Shown here one piece after another: positions 23,905 to 34,294 of a stretch of 64,000 nucleotides of DNA; position 1 is the stretch's first letter, and each line of letters starts with the position of its first letter. Origin of the DNA: JBMDXB01 sp048594885. Its GTDB lineage: Bacteria; Acidobacteriota; Vicinamibacteria; Vicinamibacterales; 2-12-FULL-66-21. The position numbers were made by a program, and so were the translations under genes. The stretch lies in the NCBI GenBank assembly GCA_048594885.1, contig JBMDXB010000014.1, forward strand, positions 1-64,000, in the 5' to 3' direction. The notes under the pieces were generated by a model. That model saw only the letters and a list, made by a program, of their open reading frames with translations. It was not told where the DNA came from and did not search any database.

Positions 23905-26286
23905 CTAGCGCGCCAGCCGCCGCATCGGGAAGACCAGCAGCAGGTAGAGCGCGGCGGCGAGCATGAGCCCCGCGTCAATGGACACCCACATCGACACCAT
24001 GACGGCCAGTATCGACGCCATCACGCCGCAGGCGCCGTTGACACCCCACATCCACGCGGCGACGCGGTCGGAGTGACGGCCCAGCAGGCGCACGCCGATT
24101 GGGAAGCACTGGCCCATGAGAAATGCGAGCGGTGCGAGCAGCAGTGCGACGACGGCGGTCCTGCCGGGTAGATGCCAGGCAACCGTGGCGTCGAGCACGC
24201 GCTGCATGATGGCGGCCTCGACGAGCGCGAGGAGGCCGGCCGTCGCAGGGATCAGCAACAGCCTGCGTGAGCGCGCCAGATCCAGACGGTCCGAGACGAA
24301 GCTGCCGATGCCGGCGGACAGGATCATGAGGAAGAGCACGATCGACAACGTGTACGTCGGGTGGCCGAGGAAGACGGAGAACCGCTGCAGCATCGGGATC
24401 TGCACGAACATGAACCCAAAGCCGATCGCCGCGAAATAGGCCAGCGCCGTGGCGAAGACTCCGCGCGGCAGGTCGGGCCGGCCGCTCCGGGCCAGCGGCC
24501 ACGCGATGATGGCAATGACGAGGACGGCCGCGATGATCGTCAGCGCCGTCAGCGTCCGCGTCGCCATGAGGTTGCCGCTGAAGACGCCTTCCCCTTTTCG
24601 CCATCCGGTATCGTGCGCGAATGCCGCGCGCGGCTTGAGCATGTTGAAGAAGAACGGCCGCCGATCGCTCGGTGGCGAGTAATCGAACGCGTCGTCATAC
24701 GTTGCGGCGCGGACGTCATGGATGGAGCGTGCGGACGCGAGGCGCAGCAGCCGCGAATCCGCCGGGTCGGTCCACGGCGTCAGCGCCGGCTGGTAGCCGT
24801 ACTCGCTGCGCAGGAAGTCGATCTTCCGCCGATCCTCGACTGTGAACGGCGAGGGGGACACGACGAGCGTCGCGACCGACCCCTGCGTGACGAGTACCAG
24901 GTGCTCGCGCGGAGACGCGACGCCGAAGTCCAGCAGCGCGGCGACCCCCAGCGAGACGAGCCGCGTCGTCTCCGTCACGTTCGCGGGATCGAACCAACGC
25001 GATACGCCGAAGACCCCCTCGGGCGTCAGCGCGCGCAGGAAGACCTGCCATCCTTCACGCGTGTAGAGGCCGTTTTCCGTCAACGTGAATGCGCCGGCGC
25101 CCGTTGCGGCCCACGTGTCGATGAGAGACATCTGCAACACGTCGTAGCGGTCGTTGACGCGCGTCAGGTACGAGCGTGCCTCGTCGTTGACCAGATTGAC
25201 GCCCGGATACGACGCGACGCGCGCGAAGTCGCGATAACGATCGCTCAGCGCACCCAGCAACGCCGCGTTGATCTCGATGCCGGTCACCGGCGTGCTTCCC
25301 GCGGCAATCGCCGTCAGGATGTCGCGCCCACCGCCGACGCCAATCACGGCGACTCGCCCGCGCCGCAACTGGTGCGGCACCGAGGTCACGTCGTAGCGCG
25401 TCCACGACAGCGCCGACGGATCGCCATCCCACTGCGTGATCGCCGTGCCGGCAAAGCCGTCGACGGCTGCGTATGCGAGCATCGCCGGCGTCGCCGGCGC
25501 CTTCGAGGAAGGCCCCCAGTAGAAGACCTGCGTGGGCGCCGGCCGGTTCACGGTCACGTGCGAGTGCGCATTCCACCGCGAGTACTGAACGATGTCCTGC
25601 CGGTACCAGAGCCGGCGATCCTTCGGATAGATGATGCCGAGCGCCCCGCCGCTCGTGGCGTTCGCAACGGTGGCCGCGACGAGCGCGGCCGCGACGACTG
25701 CGGGCGTGGCAACACGGCGCCCTGCATATCGCGCGAAGCAGACGGCGCCGAGCGCCGCCGCGGCAGCGGCGGCGAACGTGCTCGACGTGATGTCCGTCCG
25801 CTCGAGCACCGTCACGACCGCCAGGCAGCCGCACGCCGCACCGATGAGATCGGCGCCGTAGAGAAAGCCGATAGGCCCGCCGGTTCTCGTCAGCGCGGCG
25901 GTCACGACGATGCCGGATGCGATGAACGGCAGTGTGAGAATCACGGTGGAGATCGCGAGCGGCGTGATCTCCTGCAGCGATGCGCTCGTGATGCCGGGAA
26001 TCGGAATCGTGAGGTTCGCCAGGTGCGAGAGCGCAATCACCGCCGCGAACGCCGCCGTCATGCCGGGCAGCATGCGCGGCACCCGCTCCGGCGCGAATGT
26101 CGTGCCGCCCGCGAACACTATGACCGCGCCGCCCGCCATGCCCAGCATCGCAATCGACACGGCGACGAACGACAGGTGGTACCACGTCAAGACCGACAGC
26201 AGCCGAGCGTCGATGACCTCGAGCATCAGGGTGGCGAGGGTGACGAGAAAGAGACCGGCGGCGAGCCAGAGTGTACGTGTGGGCAA
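23905..26286 (-). CDS. Membrane protein with central spermidine-synthase-like domain
   Basis: 793 residues. About ten N-terminal helices (MFS-like), a soluble Rossmann domain of the SpeE/methyltransferase type in the middle (GVGGGRDILTAIAAG, TGIEIN, then LIDTWAATGAGAF), and about six C-terminal helices. The SAM- or decarboxylated-SAM-binding core is present. Whether it makes polyamines or another aminopropyl/methyl product is unknown, and speA for agmatine lies 2 kb away. TTG 26286 with GGAG six bases upstream avoids overlap with the divergent ogt; an ATG at 26337 would overlap it. Confidence 0.72.
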   Translation of the reverse strand: MPTRTLWLAAGLFLVTLATLMLEVIDARLLSVLTWYHLSFVAVSIAMLGMAGGAVIVFAGGTTFAPERVPRMLPGMTAAFAAVIALSHLANLTIPIPGITSASLQEITPLAISTVILTLPFIASGIVVTAALTRTGGPIGFLYGADLIGAACGCLAVVTVLERTDITSSTFAAAAAAALGAVCFARYAGRRVATPAVVAAALVAATVANATSGGALGIIYPKDRRLWYRQDIVQYSRWNAHSHVTVNRPAPTQVFYWGPSSKAPATPAMLAYAAVDGFAGTAITQWDGDPSALSWTRYDVTSVPHQLRRGRVAVIGVGGGRDILTAIAAGSTPVTGIEINAALLGALSDRYRDFARVASYPGVNLVNDEARSYLTRVNDRYDVLQMSLIDTWAATGAGAFTLTENGLYTREGWQVFLRALTPEGVFGVSRWFDPANVTETTRLVSLGVAALLDFGVASPREHLVLVTQGSVATLVVSPSPFTVEDRRKIDFLRSEYGYQPALTPWTDPADSRLLRLASARSIHDVRAATYDDAFDYSPPSDRRPFFFNMLKPRAAFAHDTGWRKGEGVFSGNLMATRTLTALTIIAAVLVIAIIAWPLARSGRPDLPRGVFATALAYFAAIGFGFMFVQIPMLQRFSVFLGHPTYTLSIVLFLMILSAGIGSFVSDRLDLARSRRLLLIPATAGLLALVEAAIMQRVLDATVAWHLPGRTAVVALLLAPLAFLMGQCFPIGVRLLGRHSDRVAAWMWGVNGACGVMASILAVMVSMWVSIDAGLMLAAALYLLLVFPMRRLAR

Positions 26287-26312
26287 GCAGGCTCCGAGAA
26301 AACGAGTATTGT

Positions 26313-26843
26313 ATGGCGGCGCGAAGTACGCGAGCATCGATCGTGATCCACCTCACCTCCATCTCGTCGCCGCTCGGCGAGTTGACGCTCGCGGCGCATG
26401 AGTCGCGCCTCTGCCTGCTGCACTTCGGCGCCCATCCGGCCGCTGTGCGCCGTACGCTCGAGCGTTGGTATCCCGGACAGACGATCGAGCGCCATCGCGA
26501 CCCGGCCGGCGCGGCGACGGCGCTGCAGCGCTACTTCGGCGGCGAAGTGGCTGCGCTGGATGGGATCGAAGTCGAGCTGAACGGCACGCCGTTTCAGCGG
26601 CGGGTGTGGGAAACGCTCAGACGCATCCGAGCGGGAACGACGTGCTCATATTCGGAACTGGCGCGCGCCATCGGCGCGGGGTCGTCCGTTCGGGCCGTTG
26701 GAACGGCGAACGGCGCGAATCCCGTCGCGATCGTCGTCCCCTGTCATCGCGTGATCGGCGCCGACGGCAGCCTGACCGGGTACGGCGGTGGCCTCGACCG
26801 CAAGCGCTGGCTGCTGCAGCACGAAGGCGTATTGCTGGTTTAG
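26313..26843 (+). CDS. ogt: Methylated-DNA-[protein]-cysteine S-methyltransferase
   Basis: About 176 residues. The acceptor cysteine lies in VVPCHRVIG (near residue 144), with the helix-turn-helix RRVWETLRRIRAGTTCSYSELARAIG before it, as in the Ogt/MGMT family. It repairs O6-alkylguanine by a suicide transfer. Start uncertain: ATG 26313 directly follows a TATTGT -10-like box (26307-26312), so GTG 26343, giving a more typical N-terminus IHLTSISSPLGEL, is an alternative. Confidence 0.9.
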   Translation: MAARSTRASIVIHLTSISSPLGELTLAAHESRLCLLHFGAHPAAVRRTLERWYPGQTIERHRDPAGAATALQRYFGGEVAALDGIEVELNGTPFQRRVWETLRRIRAGTTCSYSELARAIGAGSSVRAVGTANGANPVAIVVPCHRVIGADGSLTGYGGGLDRKRWLLQHEGVLLV

Positions 26844-26933
26844 CAGAGCTCCAACAGAACAAATCCACGCACGAGGTCACCCTTCCGATTGAGGCAGGCG
26901 GCTTGCATTGCTGTCGCGGGGAGGGAAAGATCA

Positions 26934-27191
26934 ATGGGTATTCTCACGTGGATCCTGTTCGGTCTCGTGATCGGCGTCATCGCCAAGCTCCTGATGCCGG
27001 GTCGCGATCCGGGCGGCTTCATCGTCACGATCCTGCTCGGCATCGCGGGCGCGCTGCTCGGCGGGTTCATCGGCCGCACGATGGGCTTTTACGGCCCCAA
27101 TGAGGGGGCCGGCTGGTTGATGTCGATCCTCGGCGCCATCGTCCTGCTGGCGCTGTATCGGCTCCTGGTCCGGAGACGAACGGTACTGTAG
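26934..27191 (+). CDS. GlsB/YeaQ/YmgE-family small membrane protein
   Basis: 85 residues with three hydrophobic segments and the family glycine motifs (GILTWILFGLVIGVIAKL, GIAGALLGGFIGRTMG). Members are stress-induced inner-membrane proteins (transglycosylase-associated family). ATG 26934 is preceded by GGGGAGGGAAAG, a strong ribosome binding site. Function at molecular level is unknown. Confidence 0.85.
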   Translation: MGILTWILFGLVIGVIAKLLMPGRDPGGFIVTILLGIAGALLGGFIGRTMGFYGPNEGAGWLMSILGAIVLLALYRLLVRRRTVL

Positions 27192-27224
27192 CAGGCCGCT
27201 AGCCGGCCGCTGAAGCACCGCGGC

Positions 27225-27410
27225 CGGAAGGGCCAAAGACCAAAGGACCAAGGGCCAACGTTGGCCTTTGGTCCTTGGTCCTTGGTCCTTGGCCTTTGGT
27301 CCTTGGCCTTTGGTCCTTGGCCCTTGGCCTTTGGTCCTTGGCCTTTGGCCCTTGGCTAATTTGGCCCTTGGCTAATTTGGCCCTTGGTCCTTGGCTTCTT
27401 GGTCTTTGAG
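27225..27410. repeat. Heptanucleotide array (TTGGTCC/TTGGCCT), inverted
   Basis: About 25 heptamers. A short left part reads GACCAAA and GGGCCAA. It turns at AACGTT (near 27256) into a long right part of TTGGTCC, TTGGCCT and TTGGCCC units. One of the last units provides a -35-like TTGGTC of the promoter that follows. Confidence 0.92.
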
Positions 27411-27426
27411 ACGTCCCCCTTACAAT
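27399..27426 (+). promoter_or_regulatory. Candidate sigma-70 promoter formed partly from the heptamer array
   Basis: TTGGTC (27399-27404), a 16-bp spacer and TACAAT (27421-27426), about 38 bp before the next start codon. The -10 box matches five of six consensus bases; the -35 matches three and is itself a repeat unit. Initiation would fall near 27433. Confidence 0.55.
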
Positions 27427-27463
27427 AGATCTGCCTGCGCTTTTCCCTTGAGGAGACGTCGTT

Positions 27464-28210
27464 ATGTTCCGTCTGCGCCAGTCGCTTCCGCTCGTGCTTG
27501 GTGCGCTCCTGTGTGTCGCCGGTCCAGCCGCCGCGCAGACCGCCGATGAAGTCGTTGCGAAGAACCTCCTCGCCAAGGGCGGCGTCGACCTGCTGAAATC
27601 GACGTCGTCGGTGAAGATCACCGGCGTCATGAAGCAGCCGGCGGGCGAGATGAAGATGATCGTCTGGGCGAAGCGCCCGAACCTCAAACGTGTCGAGGCG
27701 GAGCTCACCGGCAAGCAGGATTTCGCCGGACAGAAGATGATTCAGGCGTTCGACGGGACGAACGCGTGGGTCATGCTCGGCGCGATGCCGCCGCAGTCGC
27801 TGCCTCCCGGCCCGCAGCTCGAGGCGGCGAAGCAGCAGGCGGAGTTCGACAGCGTCTTCCTCAACTACCAGGAGCAGGGCCGCAAGATCGAGCTGGCGGG
27901 CAAAGGAAAGCTGGAGGGCGGCGAGGTTTACCACCTGATCGTCACGTCGAAGGACGGGCAGGCAAAGCACTATTACATCGACGCGGACACGGGTCTCGAG
28001 CGCAAGGCCGTCAGCAGCGTGCGCGGACCCGACGGGAGCCTGGCGCAGCTCGAGGAGCGGTTCTCCGACTATCGTTCGGTGGATGGCCGCATGGTGCCGT
28101 TCAGCATCGAGCAGCTCGCCAACGGCAAGACGATCGCGCAGACGCGCGTCGAGTCGGTTGAATTCAACGTCGCGATCGAGGACAAACTGTTCCAGATGCC
28201 ACGGCGATAG
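27464..28210 (+). CDS. Secreted LolA-like outer-membrane lipoprotein-sorting-type protein
   Basis: 248 residues with a signal peptide ending at PAAAQ (residue ~26). The rest is a beta-rich single domain (MKQPAGEMKMIVWAKRPNLKRVEAELTGKQ, later YHLIVTSKDGQAKHYYIDADTGL) resembling the unclosed barrel of LolA/LppX-type lipid carriers and DUF4292-like proteins. GAGGAGA ten bases before ATG 27464 is a good ribosome binding site. No operon partner. The exact cargo is unknown; the family assignment is from fold-like pattern, not a decisive motif. Confidence 0.6.
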   Translation: MFRLRQSLPLVLGALLCVAGPAAAQTADEVVAKNLLAKGGVDLLKSTSSVKITGVMKQPAGEMKMIVWAKRPNLKRVEAELTGKQDFAGQKMIQAFDGTNAWVMLGAMPPQSLPPGPQLEAAKQQAEFDSVFLNYQEQGRKIELAGKGKLEGGEVYHLIVTSKDGQAKHYYIDADTGLERKAVSSVRGPDGSLAQLEERFSDYRSVDGRMVPFSIEQLANGKTIAQTRVESVEFNVAIEDKLFQMPRR

Positions 28211-28254
28211 GTTTTTCCGGTCTCGCGATCGCGCGAACTGTGTATCATGAACGC

Positions 28255-30204
<1,950 letters not shown>

Positions 30205-30638
30205 CCCCCTGTCTGATTGCCGATCGTCGATTGCGGATTGCGGATTGACGTGATTGGGGATTGGGGATTGGGATTGATGAATGGCGATTGGATCGTTGAA
30301 TGGCGATTGCCGATTGGGATTGCGGATTGCGGATTGCTGATTGGATTGCGGATTGCTGATTGCTAATTGGATTGCGGATTGCTGATTGCTGATTGGGTTG
30401 CGGATTGCTGATTGGATTGCGGATTGGGATTGCCGAATCAATCCGCAATCGCCAATTCAATCCCCAATCAACCGATCCAATCCGCAATCATAAACAATCG
30501 CCAATCCCCAATCATCAATCCAATCCCCAATCCCCAATCATCAATCCAATCCCCAATCCCCAATCCCAATCCCCAATCCCAATCCCCAATCGCCAATAGC
30601 GTCAATCCGCAATCGACGATCCGCAATCCGCAATCGAT
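30205..30638. repeat. Large inverted heptanucleotide array (GATTGCG / CGCAATC)
   Basis: More than 400 bp made almost entirely of seven- and occasionally eight-base units. The left half reads GATTGCG, GATTGCT, GATTGGG; near 30433 it switches to the complementary CAATCCG, CAATCCC form up to the stop of the next gene. The whole gap is thus one imperfect palindrome between convergent genes, able to fold into a very long hairpin in either transcript. No gene is visible in it. Confidence 0.95.
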
Positions 30639-32345
30639 CTAGCGCTTCAACATTGCGTCTCGTTTCGCCTTGAACTCATTGCCTGGTTTCCATTCGGGGA
30701 GCTTGTCGGCGGTGGCGACGCGGTAGCCGACTTGCAGCAGTGTCTCGGCATCCTGCGCCGCGCCTGAGAGATCCCAGTCCGGCTTAATAACGTCCGATGG
30801 CTTGTGGTAGTCGTTTGCCGTGTACTCGTCGCGCTTCTTCTTGCTGAACGCTGCGTCCTTCCCCTCGAACTGCTCGCCGGTGTCCGTGTAAAGCGCCGGC
30901 ACGCCGACCTTGGCGAAGTTGAAGTGGTCGGACCGGTAGTAAAAGCCTTTCTCCGGCTCCGGATCGGGCGTCAGTGTGCGGCCCTGTGACTGCGTCACCT
31001 CGCGCAGAACGTCGTCCAGATCGGAGGCGCCGAGGCCGACCACAGTGATGTCCTTCGTGCGGCCCCACTGGTTGACGCCGTCGATGTTGATGTTGGCGAC
31101 CGTCTTTTCGATTGGATACAGGGGGTTCTCCGCGTAGTGCTGCGATCCGAGCAGCCCTTGTTCCTCTGCGGTGACGAACAGGAAGAGAACGGACCGTTTC
31201 GGCTTCGGCTGCACCTGGGTGAAGGCGCGTGCGATCTCGAGCATCTGCGCGACGCCGGAGGCGTTGTCGAGCGCGCCGTTGTAGACCTTGTCGCCGTTGA
31301 CCGGCGCGCTGATGCCGAGGTGATCCCAGTGCGCCGAGTAGATGACGTACTCGTCGCGCATCCGCGGGTCGCTGCCTTCGAGCTTGGCGACGACGTTCTG
31401 AGAGTCGATCGTCCGCATCGTGTTCTTGACGGCGAGCGACGCCCTGAGGCCGAGCGGCACGGGCTGGAACTCGCGCGTGATCGCCTTCTTCTTCAGTTCG
31501 TCGAAGTTCTGCCCGGCCATCGTGAAGAGCGCCTTCGCGGCGTCGAGCGAGAGCCAACCTTCGATCGCCGCCTTGTTCATGTTCTTGTCGGCGGCGACGA
31601 GGCTGAATCGCTCGCCGAGGAAGCCCTTGACGACGTCGTAGGGGTAGCCGGCGGGCCCGGTCTCGTGGACGATCAGCACGCCGGCCGCCCCCTTCTCGGC
31701 GCCCTTGTCGTACTTGTAGGTCCAGCGGCCGTAGTAGGTCATCGCGTTGCCGCGGAAGACCTTCGGATCGAGCTTCGACGGGTCCGACGGATCGGGGACG
31801 GCGGGGTCGTTCACGAGCACGACGATCGTCTTGCCCTTGACGTCGACGCCCTTGAAGTCGTCCCAGTTGTACTCGGGGGCCTCGACGCCGTAGCCAACGA
31901 AGATCAGATCGGAGTTCTCGATCGAGGAGGTGTCAGCGACGCGGCGGGTCCACGGCACCACTTCGTTCGCCCACTTGAACGTGCGCTTCTGGGTGCCTTT
32001 CGTGACGACGAGCGGCTTCCCCTCGGCGCCGGTGATGCCGACCATCGGCACTTTCTGGACGTAGGTGCCGTCGGGATTACCAGGCTGGAGCCCGAGCTTC
32101 TTCGATTCCTCGACGAGGTACTTGACCGTCAGGTCCTCCCCCTTCGTCCCTGGCGCGCGGCCCTCGAACTCGTCGGAGGCGAGGACCTTGATGCGGTCGA
32201 TGATGGGCTGCGGTTCGATCTTCGGGAAGGAGACCGCAGAGGGTGGCGAGGACGCCGATTGAGATTGCGCCGGCGGCTCGGACTTGCGGCAGCCGCCGAC
32301 GGCGAGGGAGATAGCGATAAGTGCCACGGCGTAGCTTCGTTTCAT
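30639..32345 (-). CDS. M28-family zinc aminopeptidase, lipoprotein
   Basis: 568 residues. The signal peptide ends in a lipobox (SLAVGGC), so it is an outer- or inner-membrane lipoprotein. A PA-type insert domain lies in the first half. The catalytic zinc residues are visible in YSAHWDHLG, GALDNASGV and FLFVTAEEQGLLGSQHYA. Members remove N-terminal residues from peptides outside the cytoplasm. ATG 32345 starts at MKRSYAVALIA; a longer frame upstream runs through repeat element C and was rejected. Confidence 0.9.
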   Translation of the reverse strand: MKRSYAVALIAISLAVGGCRKSEPPAQSQSASSPPSAVSFPKIEPQPIIDRIKVLASDEFEGRAPGTKGEDLTVKYLVEESKKLGLQPGNPDGTYVQKVPMVGITGAEGKPLVVTKGTQKRTFKWANEVVPWTRRVADTSSIENSDLIFVGYGVEAPEYNWDDFKGVDVKGKTIVVLVNDPAVPDPSDPSKLDPKVFRGNAMTYYGRWTYKYDKGAEKGAAGVLIVHETGPAGYPYDVVKGFLGERFSLVAADKNMNKAAIEGWLSLDAAKALFTMAGQNFDELKKKAITREFQPVPLGLRASLAVKNTMRTIDSQNVVAKLEGSDPRMRDEYVIYSAHWDHLGISAPVNGDKVYNGALDNASGVAQMLEIARAFTQVQPKPKRSVLFLFVTAEEQGLLGSQHYAENPLYPIEKTVANINIDGVNQWGRTKDITVVGLGASDLDDVLREVTQSQGRTLTPDPEPEKGFYYRSDHFNFAKVGVPALYTDTGEQFEGKDAAFSKKKRDEYTANDYHKPSDVIKPDWDLSGAAQDAETLLQVGYRVATADKLPEWKPGNEFKAKRDAMLKR

Positions 32346-32377
32346 ATGCGAATCCTTACTCGAACGGGTTAGAAGAC

Positions 32378-32575
32378 AACGCAGAGTTCGCCGAGGCGCC
32401 GAGGTACGCGGAGGGATCGCGACGACTTGAATACCTGCGCCCGTTGGGCCGCGCTTCGCCGGCCGAAGGCCGGCGCCCAACGGGCTCGTACCTCCAAGAC
32501 AGCTTGGTCCCTCGGCGCTCTCGGCGCCCTCGGCTTCCTCGGCGTTTTCCCTTGCGGCGATGAAAAGCGATCGTC
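32378..32575 (-). repeat. Composite palindromic element C, simple copy
   Basis: On the minus strand it reads: GCCGAGG-type heptamers, CTTGGAGGTACGAGCCCGTT, a GCCGGCCTTCGGCCGGC hairpin, GCGGCCCAACGGGC, ATTCAAGT, GCGATCCCTC and closing CCTCGGCG units. The same order occurs on the plus strand at 59716-59990, where about 90 bp more is inserted in the centre. It lies between ferritin and the M28 gene, both on the minus strand. The remaining sequence to 32620 shows no gene. Confidence 0.9.
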
Positions 32576-32620
32576 AACGAAAGAAACGGTCAAGCACAAA
32601 GCGAGCGCCTCGATTCATGC

Positions 32621-33124
32621 CTATGCGGGCGCTTCGACGGCACTGCGCCCTCCCAGCTCGCGATCGAGGTCGAGCAGCGACGCCGGGTCGTCTCCCACCA
32701 TCTTGAACTTCGCGACGATCTCTCTCGCCGTCTTCTCCTCCTCGACCTGCTCGGTGAGGAACCACTGCAGCTCGGCGACCGCCGCGAACGCCTTCTCCGT
32801 GAACGCGACCTCGTAGAGCGCGTCGATCTGCCGGCTGACTTCCTCCTCCTGCTCGAGCGCGCGCACGAAGACGTCCGCGACCTTGTTGAACCCGGAGTGC
32901 GGCCGCTCGATCGCCTGGAGGTCCACGTCCTCGTCCCTGGCGAGCAGGAAATCGAAGAGCTTCATCGCGTGCATGTGCTCTTCCTGGCTCTGCAGCCGCA
33001 GCCACCGCGCGGCGCCGGTGAACTTCTTCCGCTCGCAGAACGCGGACATCGCCAGGTACGCGTACGACGCGCTCAGCTCCGAGTTGATCTGCCGGTTGAT
33101 GGCCTGAACCACCCGTGCATTCAT
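32621..33124 (-). CDS. ftnA: Bacterial non-heme ferritin
   Basis: 167 residues, one four-helix ferritin domain. Ferroxidase ligands are in place: Glu in NSELSASYAYLAMSAF, Glu/His in QSQEEHMHAMKLFDFLL, and Glu in WFLTEQVEEEKTA. It oxidises and stores iron in a 24-mer. ATG 33124 follows AGGTGATC. The C-terminal tail (from about 150) is Ala/Arg-rich and family-variable. Single gene upstream of element C. Confidence 0.92.
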   Translation of the reverse strand: MNARVVQAINRQINSELSASYAYLAMSAFCERKKFTGAARWLRLQSQEEHMHAMKLFDFLLARDEDVDLQAIERPHSGFNKVADVFVRALEQEEEVSRQIDALYEVAFTEKAFAAVAELQWFLTEQVEEEKTAREIVAKFKMVGDDPASLLDLDRELGGRSAVEAPA

Positions 33125-33154
33125 CGATCACCTCACGACGAAAACTCCATTATG

Positions 33155-34294
33155 TCAAAGCGTCCCGCGGATCTTGAACTGCAGGAACACGGTGCGCTGC
33201 GTGCTGCGGAAGTTGTCGTCGCTGACCAGGAGCAGTGTGCGGCCGCCGTCGGCGAGCGGCGGGCCGAAGGCCATGCCCTCGAAGTTCTCCAGCGTCGCGA
33301 GCTCCGGGATGAGTCCCGGGACGTCGTCGAGATCCAGCAGCAGCGTCTTGCGCACGGGCTGGATGTCGCGCGCCTGTCGCAGCGACGGGATGGACGAAAT
33401 ATCGGTCGCGCCGGCCAACGGCGCCCGGTAGATGCGAACGCGATTCACCTTTGGGCTGCCCTGGCCGGACTGATCGGCGTAGCCGCGCTCGAGGACGAGC
33501 AGCTCCGATGCGCTGAGCGCGAGCAGTTCGACGACCCCGTTCATCGACACGCGCGGTTTGAAGGATGGTTTCGGGGCCGCGTCGAGCGGATAGGCGAACT
33601 CGCGAGCCGCCGCGAACGAGTCGCCGGCCGTCCGGAACTCGAGGATCCGGGCGAGCGCACCTCGCGTCATGCTCGCCGGCTCGTCGTCCTGCGTCAGAGG
33701 CGATTCGGTGGCAGTGAACAGCTGCTGTTCGTCCGGCGTCAGCGTCAGGCTTTCGAAGTTGGCGTTGTCACGCGCCCCCGACGTCAGCGGTCCCTCTCGC
33801 GGCGGCAGGAAACGATCGGGCACCGCCAGTTGCCCGAGGTACTCCGCCGGCCGCTTGAAGATCGCGACGGACGGAGGCACGCGCGGCTCGTTGACGAGCA
33901 CGCCCTCGGAGGCGACGAGCAGCCGTCCGCTGCGCATGATGGCGAGCCCCTCGGGATTCAGCGCCTGCGGCACGGCGTCGAGCGGGAAGTAGGCACGAAG
34001 TTCCGCGCGGAACGCGGCGCCTTCGCCCTGCACGCGGAACACGAAAATGCGATTGACGTTGCGATCGTCCGAGACCCCGAGCAACTGCCGGCTGAGCGGA
34101 TCCATGGCGATGCCGGACACGCCTCCGAACCGTGCCTTGCTGAGCGGGTCGCTCGCGGCCGGCGGCGTGACGACGAACTGGCCGGCAAGTTCGAGACGGA
34201 GCGGATCGGGCGCGGCGCCGGGACGCGGCGGCGTGCGGCCGGCGCAGGCGATCGCGGCACTCGCGAGGACCGCGACGAGCAGTCGGCGATGCAT
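33155..34294 (-). CDS. Esterase-like-of-phytase family lipoprotein
   Basis: 379 residues from MHRRLLVAVLASAAIACAG, where the cysteine ends a lipobox. The body matches the beta-propeller-like family named for esterase-like activity of phytase (PF13449): FGGVSGIAMDPLSRQLLGVSDD, NPEGLAIMRSGRLLVASEG, DNANFESLTLTPDEQQL, LENFEGMAFGPPL. It is unrelated in sequence to the propeller phytase at 14.4 kb. Its ATG overlaps the stop of the pseudouridine synthase gene, so the two are coupled. Substrate unknown. Confidence 0.8.
   Translation of the reverse strand: MHRRLLVAVLASAAIACAGRTPPRPGAAPDPLRLELAGQFVVTPPAASDPLSKARFGGVSGIAMDPLSRQLLGVSDDRNVNRIFVFRVQGEGAAFRAELRAYFPLDAVPQALNPEGLAIMRSGRLLVASEGVLVNEPRVPPSVAIFKRPAEYLGQLAVPDRFLPPREGPLTSGARDNANFESLTLTPDEQQLFTATESPLTQDDEPASMTRGALARILEFRTAGDSFAAAREFAYPLDAAPKPSFKPRVSMNGVVELLALSASELLVLERGYADQSGQGSPKVNRVRIYRAPLAGATDISSIPSLRQARDIQPVRKTLLLDLDDVPGLIPELATLENFEGMAFGPPLADGGRTLLLVSDDNFRSTQRTVFLQFKIRGTL

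Noticed and set aside
27199..27714. Apparent protein with PRTKGQG/PRAKDQR heptads
   Set aside because: It is the translation of the heptamer array, which lacks stops in all frames. It overlaps the LolA-like gene antisense and has no independent support.
30205..30638. Possible CRISPR array
   Set aside because: Seven-base period without unique spacers, units vary, and no cas genes are present.
30393..30642. Asn/Pro/Gln/Ser-rich small open frames in the GATTGCG array
   Set aside because: Simple translation of the repeat; several frames give the same low-complexity peptide.
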